From Clostridium sp. CAG:411 (GTDB lineage Bacteria; Bacillota; Clostridia; Lachnospirales; Lachnospiraceae), in assembly GCA_000437275.1 (NCBI GenBank), contig FR899645.1, positions 1 to 37,486 of the forward strand: a DNA stretch of 37,486 bases, read 5' to 3'. This document shows, in pieces, positions 16,158 to 24,006 of the stretch. The translations under genes and the position numbers were made by a program. Under the pieces are notes generated by a model, which was given only the letters and a program-made list of their open reading frames with translations, did no database searches and was not told the DNA's origin. Within the stretch, counting starts at the first letter, position 1. Every line of letters begins with the position of its first letter.

Positions 16158-16198
16158 TGCGAACAACAAATCAAGATTTTATAAATGCGTAAGAAAAT

Positions 16199-16316
16199 CT
16201 ACTGCCATTAGGCGGTGGGTACTCTTACACACAAGTCTTGAGGACTGTCGCATTCACTTTGGAAACTCACAAAACATTTTTGTAGTTTCTTTTTGCACCT
16301 CCATGCCAGTGTGTAA
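16199..16316. ncRNA. Structured RNA candidate in the amidase leader
   Basis: Several stems fit together. CTACTGCC-ATTA-GGCGGTGG forms a hairpin at 16199-16218. TTACACAC (16225-16232) pairs perfectly with GTGTGTAA (16309-16316), enclosing AGTC/GACT and a long hairpin at 16262-16289 (GAAACT and ACAAAA paired with TTTTGT and AGTTTC), which is followed on the plus strand by five T. On the plus strand this could be a riboswitch-like leader with a terminator. On the minus strand the end hairpin resembles 10398-10435 and would fit a decayed IS200/IS605 omega-RNA or right end. No known riboswitch class is recognised. The remainder of 15949-16421 contains only the promoter and terminator listed. Confidence 0.4.
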
Positions 16317-16421
16317 CCCGATAACGTAGTTTTAGGAACCTAACAAAGACAATTTACTATTGTCAAAGATGCAAGTACGTGAAAACTATTTGCGCTGATT
16401 TAAAAGGAGGATGAAGCAAAT

Positions 16422-18725
16422 ATGAAAAAACACAATTTAATTAAGAAAGAATTTGCCGCATTTGCATTGTCAACTGCTATGGTATTTTCTATGTTCCCTG
16501 CAATAACCCCTGCACCAATTGCTAATGCTGCAACTGCTGCCACAGAGGCTTCCAATAGCAAAAAAGTTACTACCGCAGAGGATGACCTAGAAAATATTTT
16601 TACAACAATTGACTTGATGGATGCCAGTATATCCGAGCTTAGTTCCGCAATGGAAAAAGGTGAGTTGACTGCTGTACAGTTGGTACAAATGTATCTTGAT
16701 CGAATTAACGCTTATGATAAGTCTTTAAACCTAAACTCCATCATTTCCATAAACCCTGACGCTTTAACAGAAGCTGCTAAGCTAGATCAGCTAAAAGCAG
16801 AAGGAAAAATCAAAGGAAAGCTTCATGGTATTCCTATTATCGTAAAAGATAATTACGATGTAGCAGGAATGGCAACTACTGCTGGTTCCGCTTCTCTTGC
16901 AAATTCCATTGCACCAGATGATTGCTATGTAGTAAAAAAATTAAAAGAACAGGGCGCTATTATATTAGCAAAAGCAAATATGTCCGAGTTTGCATCCAGT
17001 GGTTCTGACTCACGCTCCACACTTGGAGGCACCGCACATAATCCGTATGATACTACACGTTCCTCTGCAGGTTCTTCTGGTGGAACAGCCGTTGCAGTTA
17101 CTTGTAATTTTGCAGCCGCAGGTTTAGGAACCGATACTGGTTCTTCCATTCGAAGACCATCCTCTTTTAACAACTTATACGGCATCCGTCCATCGAAAGG
17201 GTTAACCTCCATTGATGGTGTAATTCCACTAAATGCAGACCGAGATGTAACAGGTCCTCTTTGTAGAAGTGCAGAAGACTTAGCTATTATGTTAGAAGGA
17301 ATGGCTGGAACCGATCCTGCTGACAGTTATACTGCTGATGCAAATAATTTAATTCCATCTGGTGGTTATACTTCTAACTTGACTAGTAACAGCCTAAAAG
17401 GAAAGAAAATCGGTTACCTTTCCAACTCATTTGGATATTCTGTATTAAACACAGGAGAAGTTGCTACAGGAAGCGCAGTATCCTTGGATAACAAAATTAG
17501 TGGTATGGTTACAAAAGCAAAAAGTAACTTAGTAAAAGCTGGAGCAACACTTGTAGATGTATCAAACTTAATTCCAGAAACATTGATTACCAGCCTTAGA
17601 CAAAAAACCAGCTACAGTGTATTTGAATGGGATATGAATGAATATCTTGCTTCCCTTGGTGAAAATGCTCCATGTAAAACAGTAAAAGATATTATGAATA
17701 CAGGATTAGGTGTGAATTATATTAACATTAGCGTAAAAAATCCTGCTAATTCTCTATCTGAGATGACAAATCCACGTACAACAGAGGATTGGAATACTTG
17801 CTGGAATAATATGTTGAATTTCCGAACAACAATAAGCAAGATTTTAAAGGATAATGGCATTGATGCTGTTATTTATGTTTCACAAACCGATGTAGCCAAT
17901 GTGCAGGAGGAAAATGCAAACCTAGCAAAAACAACTGTCAATAAAAATAATGCTGCAAGCTACATAAACTATTTTGGACCTGTAGCAGGACTTCCTGACA
18001 TGATGATGCCTATGGGCTTTGCAAAAACAGATGCCGCAAATGGTTATACCGAAAAAATGCCTTTAGGTATGTCAATGTTTACAAGCTACGGAAATGAAGA
18101 AACCTTATTTGAAATTGCATACGCATACGAACAACAGGCAGGAAGCAGTATCAGAAAAGCACCAGATAGTGTTCCAGCTTTAAAAGATGAAAATGTAAAT
18201 GCTTATCTGGATAATCTTATGGACGCCGTTTACAGTATCGATTACGACAAATATACGGTATATCCAGAAGCAAAGATAAAGAAAATGTATAGCAAATATG
18301 ATGCGGCTGAAAAAGTAAATACCAATGATATCTATGAGACTTATGATGCTGCATACGATTTAGCTGTTGCCTATGACTCTGTTTTAACTGCTTTAAATGG
18401 AAAGGAAAAAGTAGAAACACCAACTGTCAGCAAACCTGCTAAAGCAAAAATTTTGAGCGTAAGCAGAACAGCCTCTAACAAGAAGATAACAATAACAATG
18501 CAAAAACAGAAGGAAATTACAGGATATGAAATTCAATATTCTACATCAAAGAATTTTACTTCTCCAACAACTAAAACAGTTACTTCTTCCACTGTCAAAA
18601 AAGCAGTAAACAAGCTGAATGCCAAAAAGACTTATTATGTTCGAGTACGTGCATATAAAACTTCAAATACCAAAAAGATCTATGGTGCATGGTCAGCAAT
18701 TAAAAAGATTTCTATTACTAAGTAA
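16422..18725 (+). CDS. Secreted amidase-signature hydrolase with C-terminal fibronectin-like domain
   Basis: This 767-residue exported enzyme cleaves amide bonds. A signal peptide covers the first ~35 residues (KKHNLIKKE, a hydrophobic stretch, then an Ala-rich cleavage zone). The amidase domain (about 60-590) contains the Ser-cisSer-Lys triad in context: the lysine in IIVKDNYDVAG (~143), the cis-serine in the glycine/serine loop SSGGTAVAV (~219) and the nucleophile in GTDTGSSIRRP (~242). Residues ~675-767 look like a fibronectin type III module (ILSVSRT, GYEIQYSTSKNF, YYVRVRAYK, WSAIKKI). Its start has AAAGGAGGATG upstream. Substrate is unknown; peptide, aryl-amide or conjugated amide hydrolysis outside the cell are possible. 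Hairpins follow the gene. Confidence 0.9.
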   Translation: MKKHNLIKKEFAAFALSTAMVFSMFPAITPAPIANAATAATEASNSKKVTTAEDDLENIFTTIDLMDASISELSSAMEKGELTAVQLVQMYLDRINAYDKSLNLNSIISINPDALTEAAKLDQLKAEGKIKGKLHGIPIIVKDNYDVAGMATTAGSASLANSIAPDDCYVVKKLKEQGAIILAKANMSEFASSGSDSRSTLGGTAHNPYDTTRSSAGSSGGTAVAVTCNFAAAGLGTDTGSSIRRPSSFNNLYGIRPSKGLTSIDGVIPLNADRDVTGPLCRSAEDLAIMLEGMAGTDPADSYTADANNLIPSGGYTSNLTSNSLKGKKIGYLSNSFGYSVLNTGEVATGSAVSLDNKISGMVTKAKSNLVKAGATLVDVSNLIPETLITSLRQKTSYSVFEWDMNEYLASLGENAPCKTVKDIMNTGLGVNYINISVKNPANSLSEMTNPRTTEDWNTCWNNMLNFRTTISKILKDNGIDAVIYVSQTDVANVQEENANLAKTTVNKNNAASYINYFGPVAGLPDMMMPMGFAKTDAANGYTEKMPLGMSMFTSYGNEETLFEIAYAYEQQAGSSIRKAPDSVPALKDENVNAYLDNLMDAVYSIDYDKYTVYPEAKIKKMYSKYDAAEKVNTNDIYETYDAAYDLAVAYDSVLTALNGKEKVETPTVSKPAKAKILSVSRTASNKKITITMQKQKEITGYEIQYSTSKNFTSPTTKTVTSSTVKKAVNKLNAKKTYYVRVRAYKTSNTKKIYGAWSAIKKISITK

Positions 18726-18778
18726 AACATGCATCGGTAAAAAACGAGCAAGAAACGCTCCATAATGAATGTATAAAC

Positions 18779-18837
18779 TAGCCTATAGTTTTTTGAAAGA
18801 GTAAGCTTACTTAAACTATTTCAAAAACTATAGGCTA
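18779..18837. repeat. Long near-perfect inverted repeat 3' of the amidase gene
   Basis: Arms 18779-18798 and 18819-18837 pair over 19 bp with a single bulged T. The loop contains the 12-bp palindrome AGTAAGCTTACT. It begins 53 bases past the amidase stop and may act as a terminator or RNA-stabilising hairpin, although no clean U-run follows. Confidence 0.65.
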
Positions 18838-18854
18838 TATAATTGAGGAACAAA

Positions 18855-18906
18855 GTGGACAAGTCCACTTCAACTTCCTGTATCCCTCACTCATGAGGGA
18901 CTTGCT
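18855..18906. repeat. Dispersed 52-bp repeat, family B, copy 2
   Basis: Gapless match to 2397-2448 (44 of 52 identical). GTGGACAAGTCCAC folds on itself, and CCCTCA-CTCA-TGAGGG forms a perfect 6-bp hairpin where copy 1 forms a different one. The differing bases cluster in the hairpin while the flanks are conserved. Confidence 0.6.
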
Positions 18907-18984
18907 CCACTTTACGTACCAGATGCGGGTTGCACGCTTTTTGCCCCCTCTTCCTTTCGCATCTGTGCAAATCCACGCGGAGCA

Positions 18985-19023
18985 TTTTTACTTTATAGGA
19001 CGCATTTCCCTATAAAGTAAAAA
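18985..19023. repeat. 15-bp perfect AT-rich hairpin
   Basis: TTTTTACTTTATAGG (18985-18999) and CCTATAAAGTAAAAA (19009-19023) are exact complements with a 9-nt loop. It lies between the amidase and the AEC transporter, beside a minus-strand terminator. Confidence 0.7.
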
Positions 19024-19048
19024 ACAGGCATCCCTTTTCAGATGCCTG
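19019..19048 (-). terminator. Intrinsic terminator at the end of the GntR-AEC operon
   Basis: On the minus strand CAGGCATC, an 8-nt loop, GATGCCTG, then TTTTTT (complement of 19019-19024). It is downstream of the transporter gene that ends at 19253 and of a short open frame. Confidence 0.75.
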
Positions 19049-19073
19049 CCTGTTCTGTTTCTATTTTGTATCC

Positions 19074-19181
19074 TTACAAAATCTTTTCTACTACCCCATT
19101 GTAGTTTCTTCTAAAATCCTTCTTATTCAATTTTCCTCTGGCTGCCTTTGGGCTTTCAACATCCTCCCCAATAACAGCCAT
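19074..19181 (-). pseudogene. Short frame, possible 3' gene remnant
   Basis: A 35-codon frame (MAVIGEDVESPKAARGKLNK, then KDFRRNYNGVVEKIL) has coding-like composition but no ribosome binding site, and a TAA lies just upstream in frame. It sits between the AEC gene and its terminator. I do not recognise a parent family. The remaining part of 18726-19252 is occupied by the hairpins and repeat listed separately. Confidence 0.25.
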
Positions 19182-19252
19182 ACTTTTTTATATGATAACT
19201 CATATTCCATAAATGCATTGGAAAATGAGTATCCATCCAAACTGCCGTCATT

Positions 19253-20167
19253 CTAAAACATAACAGACATGAGCAAGGTTATGGAAAAAAAGCATAACAC
19301 CGTAGTCACCATAATTCCTCTGGACAATAACTCTGTGTCCTCTCCAACCTTTTCTGCCTGTATAAGTGGTAAATTTGCCACAGGCATTGCTGCCATCAAA
19401 CAAAACGCCTGTACCATTTCTGTTGGGAAATGCAACGCTTTTAACAATACCACCAAAACAATCGGTACCAACAGCATACGGATTACAATATAAATCCAAA
19501 TACTTTTTTCTTTTAATCCCTCCTCAACGGAAGACTTGGCAATAGACACACCTAACAACGCCATAGACAAAAAAACCGTAGCATTTCCAAGATAAATAAT
19601 GCTATTGGAAAGTACCACTGGAAGTTTCAGATCAAACCAGAATACCACCAATGTCAAGAGTGCCATAATCGTGCCCGGAGAGAAAATCTTTTTTAAATCG
19701 ATCCGTTCCCCTTTTCCACCCAATACAGTTACTCCATGGGTATAAAAAAGCAGGCAATACATCACATTACACACAATGACATACAACATAGCACTGTCAC
19801 TTAGTACAGCCCTTCCCACAGGGATTCCAATGAAGCCTACATTTGTGTATACAGTCATTACATTATAAAATTTTTCTTCCGATTTTTTGATAGGCAACAG
19901 TTTGGGTATCACATATCCTAATACACATAAACAAGCATACAATCCAATACCTACGCAAATGGCATTTAACAAATCCTTATGGGTTGTTGTGATATTCCCA
20001 GATAACACACAGGACATAATCAATGCCGGATTCACAATATCCATCACGATAACCGACAATTTTTTTGCCGTATTTTCATCTATAATATCTTTCTTCTGTA
20101 AATAGACACCCACTAACACTAAGATTGCAATGACTGCCATTTGTTGCAAAATCACAATTGTACTCAT
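19253..20167 (-). CDS. AEC family transporter (auxin-efflux-carrier type)
   Basis: This is a 304-residue integral membrane protein with about ten hydrophobic segments. The N-terminal LVGVYLQKKDIIDENTAKKL block, the NPALIMS motif in segment 2 and YTNVGFIGIPVG in segment 4 are typical of the AEC family, whose bacterial members move malate, malonate or other carboxylates. It starts 8 bases after the stop of the GntR gene, and its only ribosome binding site lies in the last codons of that gene, so the two form one operon. Together with the 2-hydroxyacid dehydrogenase encoded upstream, export of a hydroxy- or keto-acid product is a reasonable but unproven role. Confidence 0.85.
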   Translation of the reverse strand: MSTIVILQQMAVIAILVLVGVYLQKKDIIDENTAKKLSVIVMDIVNPALIMSCVLSGNITTTHKDLLNAICVGIGLYACLCVLGYVIPKLLPIKKSEEKFYNVMTVYTNVGFIGIPVGRAVLSDSAMLYVIVCNVMYCLLFYTHGVTVLGGKGERIDLKKIFSPGTIMALLTLVVFWFDLKLPVVLSNSIIYLGNATVFLSMALLGVSIAKSSVEEGLKEKSIWIYIVIRMLLVPIVLVVLLKALHFPTEMVQAFCLMAAMPVANLPLIQAEKVGEDTELLSRGIMVTTVLCFFSITLLMSVMF

Positions 20168-20175
20168 AACTGATT

Positions 20176-20841
20176 TTATTCGCCTCCTACATGCGAGCGA
20201 ATGCAGCTAATATGAAGCTGCATAGCCTCAAGCAATTGCTTTTCATTTTTATTTTTTAGTGCCTGAATAATATTCAAATGCTCCTGGTTCGCACGTTCCC
20301 GGTGTTCTCTTCCTTCTGACAAAAATTGCTCTCGATTAGCCATTTTATTAAGCGTACCTGTCATAATAGATAGCACCCTGTTATGGGTACAGATAGAGAG
20401 TGCCAGATGAAACTTTGCATCATACAAAATAAATTCATCTGGCTCCTCTATATATTCTTTCAGCCGTTCATACAATTCTTCCAACACCGCAATATCCTTT
20501 TGTGTCACTCTCTCAATCAACATAGGAATCATAGCTGTCTCCATCAGTTCTCTGGCTTCCAACACATCTACCTGTGTAACGCGACTACTATCCAGCGTAC
20601 CCTGAATCTTATCTATGGACAATCTATCATTCATTTGATTCACAAAGGTCCCTTTCCCATACTCCGTACGAACCAAGCCTTTTTCATTTAATAATTTAAT
20701 TGCTTCCCGGATAACGGTTCTACTCACCTGATATTCTACCGCAAGTTTCCGCTCCGATAACTTCATATTTTCTTGCAGTATTCCTTCCTGAATCTTCTTA
20801 ATCAGGCTGTCAGATACTTGCATATATAATAATTCTGACAT
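20176..20841 (-). CDS. GntR-family regulator, FCD subfamily
   Basis: This 221-residue repressor-type protein has a winged helix at residues ~8-75 (KIQEGILQENMKLSERKLAVEYQ, VSRTVIREAIKLLNEKGLV, then YGKGTFV) and an FCD effector domain at ~95-215. The FCD domain carries metal-ligand residues in the usual spacing (an Asp-x3-His in LYDAKFHLAL and later histidines in the NQEHLNI and LHISCIRSH segments). The ATG at 20841 is chosen because AGAGGG stands 9 bases ahead; an open frame extends to 20946 without a site. FCD regulators sense carboxylic acids. It may bind the FadR-like operator at 27484-27500 that fronts the amino-acid transporter operon, which would tie both operons together. Confidence 0.88.
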   Translation of the reverse strand: MSELLYMQVSDSLIKKIQEGILQENMKLSERKLAVEYQVSRTVIREAIKLLNEKGLVRTEYGKGTFVNQMNDRLSIDKIQGTLDSSRVTQVDVLEARELMETAMIPMLIERVTQKDIAVLEELYERLKEYIEEPDEFILYDAKFHLALSICTHNRVLSIMTGTLNKMANREQFLSEGREHRERANQEHLNIIQALKNKNEKQLLEAMQLHISCIRSHVGGE

Positions 20842-20891
20842 ACACATCCCTCTTTTCTTTCTCCAGGCTACAAACGATATATCTATCACAC

Positions 20892-20906
20892 GCAGAATCG
20901 TTCTGC
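20892..20906. promoter_or_regulatory. Operator-like palindrome upstream of the GntR gene
   Basis: GCAGAA-TCG-TTCTGC is a perfect 6-bp inverted repeat about 50 bases upstream of the GntR start. A TATAAT box (minus strand, 20979-20984) lies further upstream with a poorly spaced -35. Autoregulation is plausible, but this palindrome differs from the one at 27484-27500. Confidence 0.35.
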
Positions 20907-21067
20907 CAGAAGTGTTTATAAAGTGACCGGATACAGGAAATAACAAAAAGATTTTCCTTTTTCATGCACTTTGTTTTTATTATATCCAATTTTATAGGAA
21001 ATGTGTAAAACTGTTTTTTCATAACATTATTATTTACGGCTTTCTCCATCCATTCAGAATATCCAAA

Positions 21068-22063
21068 TCATTCATATGTAACCTCTTTATTTACAATATT
21101 GGTAGGTCTTTGTTCCAACTTCTTTGATAACCGCTGTGCAAGATGTTCCAAACACCTTCTCCTTCCTTCATAGAAGGCATCCTCCGACATAAAGGCTGCA
21201 TGAGGTGTTAAAATACAGTTCTCCAACCCAAATAATTCACTGGTTTCCGTTGCCTCATTTTCGATTACATCAATGGCTGCTGCCTGTATTTCTCCCTCTT
21301 TCAATGCTTTTACAAGTGCAGGTTCATCCACAACCGAGCCTCTTGCCGTATTGATGAAAAATGCCGTTTTCTTCATTTTCTTAAATTGTTCTTCCCCCAT
21401 CATATGATAGGTAACACCTTCAATCAATGGACAATGCATGGATACAAAATCAGATGTCTCTAGCAATTCATCCAACGTTTTCGCCTTTTCACATCCATAT
21501 TCTGCTAAAAATTCTTTTGTTTTTGTAGGAGCATATACTAAAATTTTCAACCCTAGAGACTGCAACATTGGTACCATTCTTTTTGGAATCTCACCAAAAA
21601 ACACCATACCAAATACCTTGTCTTTTAAACGGTAAGTCTGATAGCCTAACAATGGGTCCCATTTTCCACTCTGTACTGTGCGGTCAAAAAAGGTAATTTT
21701 TCTTGCAAGATCAATGGCAAATCCGACTGAATGCAACGCCACTTCATCTGCACAAAATCCTGGAATATTTGTAACACAAATATTATGCTCGGTAGCTGCG
21801 TCAATGTCCACACAGTTATAACCAATACTTTGCAGCGATACAATCTTAAGCTCTGGCGCCATGTCCATGACTTCTTTTGTTACCTGTTCATATTCTACTA
21901 CAAGTCCCTCGGCACCTGTATCACGTACATATTCTCCAAAGGTCTTTTTATATTCTTTATCCTTAATTTCAATCAACTCTAAATCATCAATGCCCCATTC
22001 CTTCAAAAGTGCATTTTCATAATCCAAATTATCATCAATGTTAAAATATAATACCTTAGCCAT
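21068..22063 (-). CDS. D-2-hydroxyacid dehydrogenase family protein with altered Rossmann loop
   Basis: This is a 331-residue cytosolic enzyme expected to reduce a 2-keto acid to a D-2-hydroxy acid with NAD(P)H. The catalytic Arg (FINTARGSVVDEPAL), Glu (AIDVIENEA) and His (LTPHAAF) are all present. The nucleotide loop is unusual: relatives have GxGxxG, but here it reads FGMVFFGEIPKR, so the second and third glycines are Phe and Pro. It is the last gene of the leftward transporter operon, 67 bases after the kinase-like gene, with AAAAAGGAGGAACTG before its ATG. In the locus it could reduce a keto acid made by transamination or amino-acid oxidation. Substrate unknown. Confidence 0.85.
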   Translation of the reverse strand: MAKVLYFNIDDNLDYENALLKEWGIDDLELIEIKDKEYKKTFGEYVRDTGAEGLVVEYEQVTKEVMDMAPELKIVSLQSIGYNCVDIDAATEHNICVTNIPGFCADEVALHSVGFAIDLARKITFFDRTVQSGKWDPLLGYQTYRLKDKVFGMVFFGEIPKRMVPMLQSLGLKILVYAPTKTKEFLAEYGCEKAKTLDELLETSDFVSMHCPLIEGVTYHMMGEEQFKKMKKTAFFINTARGSVVDEPALVKALKEGEIQAAAIDVIENEATETSELFGLENCILTPHAAFMSEDAFYEGRRRCLEHLAQRLSKKLEQRPTNIVNKEVTYE

Positions 22064-22130
22064 AAGCAGTTCCTCCTTTTTGCCTCTATTACTTTAGGTG
22101 ATTGCGAAATTTTACAATACAACAACACAA

Positions 22131-22736
22131 CTACTCTTCCAGACAAAATTTTATCTTAACCATCTGCGCCAGTGCTTCTGCTGTGCCATTAATGCCGAAT
22201 ATATCGCTATTGATCAACAAATCCAGATGTTGTGGATCTCCAGGAGCAAACCCGGCATAATGCAAATGATATGCTCTTCTTGCTTTGTCTACTTTCTTTA
22301 TTGTTCTTTTGGCTGCCTCCTGATCCATGCGAAGAATATCCACACAATTGCGGTATCTTGCCTCATATGGTGCATAAATATGAACCCGCAGGCAATTCTT
22401 TTCATTTTCAAACACATAATCTCCACAACGTCCCACAATAATACAAGAACTCTTGTCTGCAACCTCACGAATAATTCTGGTCTGTTCATGGAATATCTGA
22501 TCCTGCTGCTCCGTTGCCTCATTTCCCAAAGGATAACTCATATTAAAGAAACGGTTTCTTGCACTTTCTTCCTTGTCTTTAATCACCGATACTGGAAGTC
22601 CTAAATTCTGTGCCGTTTTTTCTACAATGTCTCTATCATAAAATTCAATTCCCAAAAGTTCAGCCAGACGCTTTGCAATGGGACGTCCCAAACTCCCAAA
22701 TTCTCTGGAAATCGTAATAATGTATCTCTTCTCCAT
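22131..22736 (-). CDS. Cytidylate-kinase-like protein
   Basis: This is a 201-residue P-loop-type protein of the cytidylate-kinase-like family common in gut Clostridia. The N terminus YIITISREFGSLGRPIAKRLAELLG carries the family's atypical nucleotide-binding loop, followed by FYDRDIVE. A central CIIVGRCGDYVF strand and a RRAYHLHYAG lid with basic residues follow. It differs from true Cmk in its P-loop and in length. True substrates of this family are not established. It lies inside the catabolic operon between the alcohol dehydrogenase and the hydroxyacid dehydrogenase, with its own AAAAAGGAGGAATTG site. This suggests phosphorylation of a pathway compound or an accessory role, and is inference only. 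Confidence 0.8.
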   Translation of the reverse strand: MEKRYIITISREFGSLGRPIAKRLAELLGIEFYDRDIVEKTAQNLGLPVSVIKDKEESARNRFFNMSYPLGNEATEQQDQIFHEQTRIIREVADKSSCIIVGRCGDYVFENEKNCLRVHIYAPYEARYRNCVDILRMDQEAAKRTIKKVDKARRAYHLHYAGFAPGDPQHLDLLINSDIFGINGTAEALAQMVKIKFCLEE

Positions 22737-22845
22737 CCCAATTCCTCCTTTTTCATATGATAATTTCTGATCGCGAAACTCAATTTACTTTGAAACTTTT
22801 TGTACACAACTTACATAGCAACACAAGGCATATTTTCGATGTCTT

Positions 22846-24006
22846 TTACAAACTTTCTTCTAAAATTTTATATCCCAGTTCTTCTGTGAATGGAATTGGA
22901 TTCATCCAAAGCAACCGATACCCCATAGTACCCTTTACAATTTCCGGGAACATATCCTTTGTGACTTTAAGGCTGGTAATATTATCTGGGATGCCAATTT
23001 CCGCATTGATTTCTGCTATTTTTTCACCTGCTGCCTGTGCCGCCTCTTCCGTAGTCATCTCACTGGTATCCACACCCAACAAAGCCGCAATATCTGCAAA
23101 TTTTTCCATATCACCCTTATAGTTATACTTCATAACCTTTGGTAACAGGATTGCATTGGTAATACCATGTGGCGTATGTGCCACGCCTCCCATAGACTGG
23201 GAGATTCCATGTACCGCCCCTAATCCTCCATTTGCCATGGTTATGGCTGCCATTGTGCTTGCCTGTGCCATCATCATGCGACTTTCCAGATTTTCCGGTT
23301 CTTTTACGGCAATTGGCAAATGCTTTGCGATAATTGCAATAGCCTTTCTTGCATACATTTCCGTAAATACACTGGAATTTTTTGAAGTATAGGATTCAAT
23401 CGCATGGGTCATGGCATCCATCCCGGTTCCTGCCGTTACAGATGCGGGCATTCCTTTTTGCATCAACGGATCTAAAATTGCCACTTTGGCATATAAATTA
23501 GGATGTGTACAGGAGAGTTTGATATGTTCCTCTGTATCTTCAATTACGCTGGCACAGGACACCTCCGATCCACTTCCTGCTGTGGTTGGAATACAAATTA
23601 ATGGTACGGAAGGGTATTTTGGTGTTTTGGACCCTCCAAAAAGATATTCCTTTATTCTGCCTTCATTATTTTTTAACATACATACTGCCTTAGCGGTATC
23701 CATTGGACTTCCACCACCCACTGCAATGACCAGATCATATGCTTTTTCTCTCACCTGAGCTGCCAAATTATCAATCAATTCCATAGGAGGTTCCGGTATA
23801 GTATCTGAAAAAATATCGAATGAAATTCCCTGCTCCTTCATAGATTCTGTCATTGCCAAAAACGCATCTGTTTTTGCAACAACACCATCTACAATGACCA
23901 GTACAAGATTTGCCTGAAACAGTTCTACCCATTTATTTAATTTCTGACTTTCTCCAACTCCTGTCACAATCTTGATTGGAGAATAAAACTCAAATTCCGT
24001 TCTCAT
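22846..24006 (-). CDS. Iron-containing alcohol dehydrogenase
   Basis: This 386-residue group III alcohol dehydrogenase converts an aldehyde to an alcohol with NAD(P)H. It has the nucleotide motif AVGGGSPMDTAKAV, a PTTAGSGSE block, and the four metal ligands in context: Asp and His in GTGMDAMTHAIESY, then two His in AVHGISQSMGGVAHTPHGI. The ATG directly follows the permease stop TAG with no gap, and GAGGAGG lies in the permease end. This tight coupling ties it to the transporter. Family members include 4-hydroxybutyrate and 1,3-propanediol dehydrogenases. An aldehyde made by the class III aminotransferase of the divergent operon would be a natural substrate. Confidence 0.92.
   Translation of the reverse strand: MRTEFEFYSPIKIVTGVGESQKLNKWVELFQANLVLVIVDGVVAKTDAFLAMTESMKEQGISFDIFSDTIPEPPMELIDNLAAQVREKAYDLVIAVGGGSPMDTAKAVCMLKNNEGRIKEYLFGGSKTPKYPSVPLICIPTTAGSGSEVSCASVIEDTEEHIKLSCTHPNLYAKVAILDPLMQKGMPASVTAGTGMDAMTHAIESYTSKNSSVFTEMYARKAIAIIAKHLPIAVKEPENLESRMMMAQASTMAAITMANGGLGAVHGISQSMGGVAHTPHGITNAILLPKVMKYNYKGDMEKFADIAALLGVDTSEMTTEEAAQAAGEKIAEINAEIGIPDNITSLKVTKDMFPEIVKGTMGYRLLWMNPIPFTEELGYKILEESL

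Noticed and set aside
22131..22736. Calling this gene true cytidylate kinase (cmk)
   Set aside because: The P-loop and lid differ from Cmk, and the protein belongs to the cytidylate-kinase-like group that accompanies other genes; essential CMP kinase activity is not supported.
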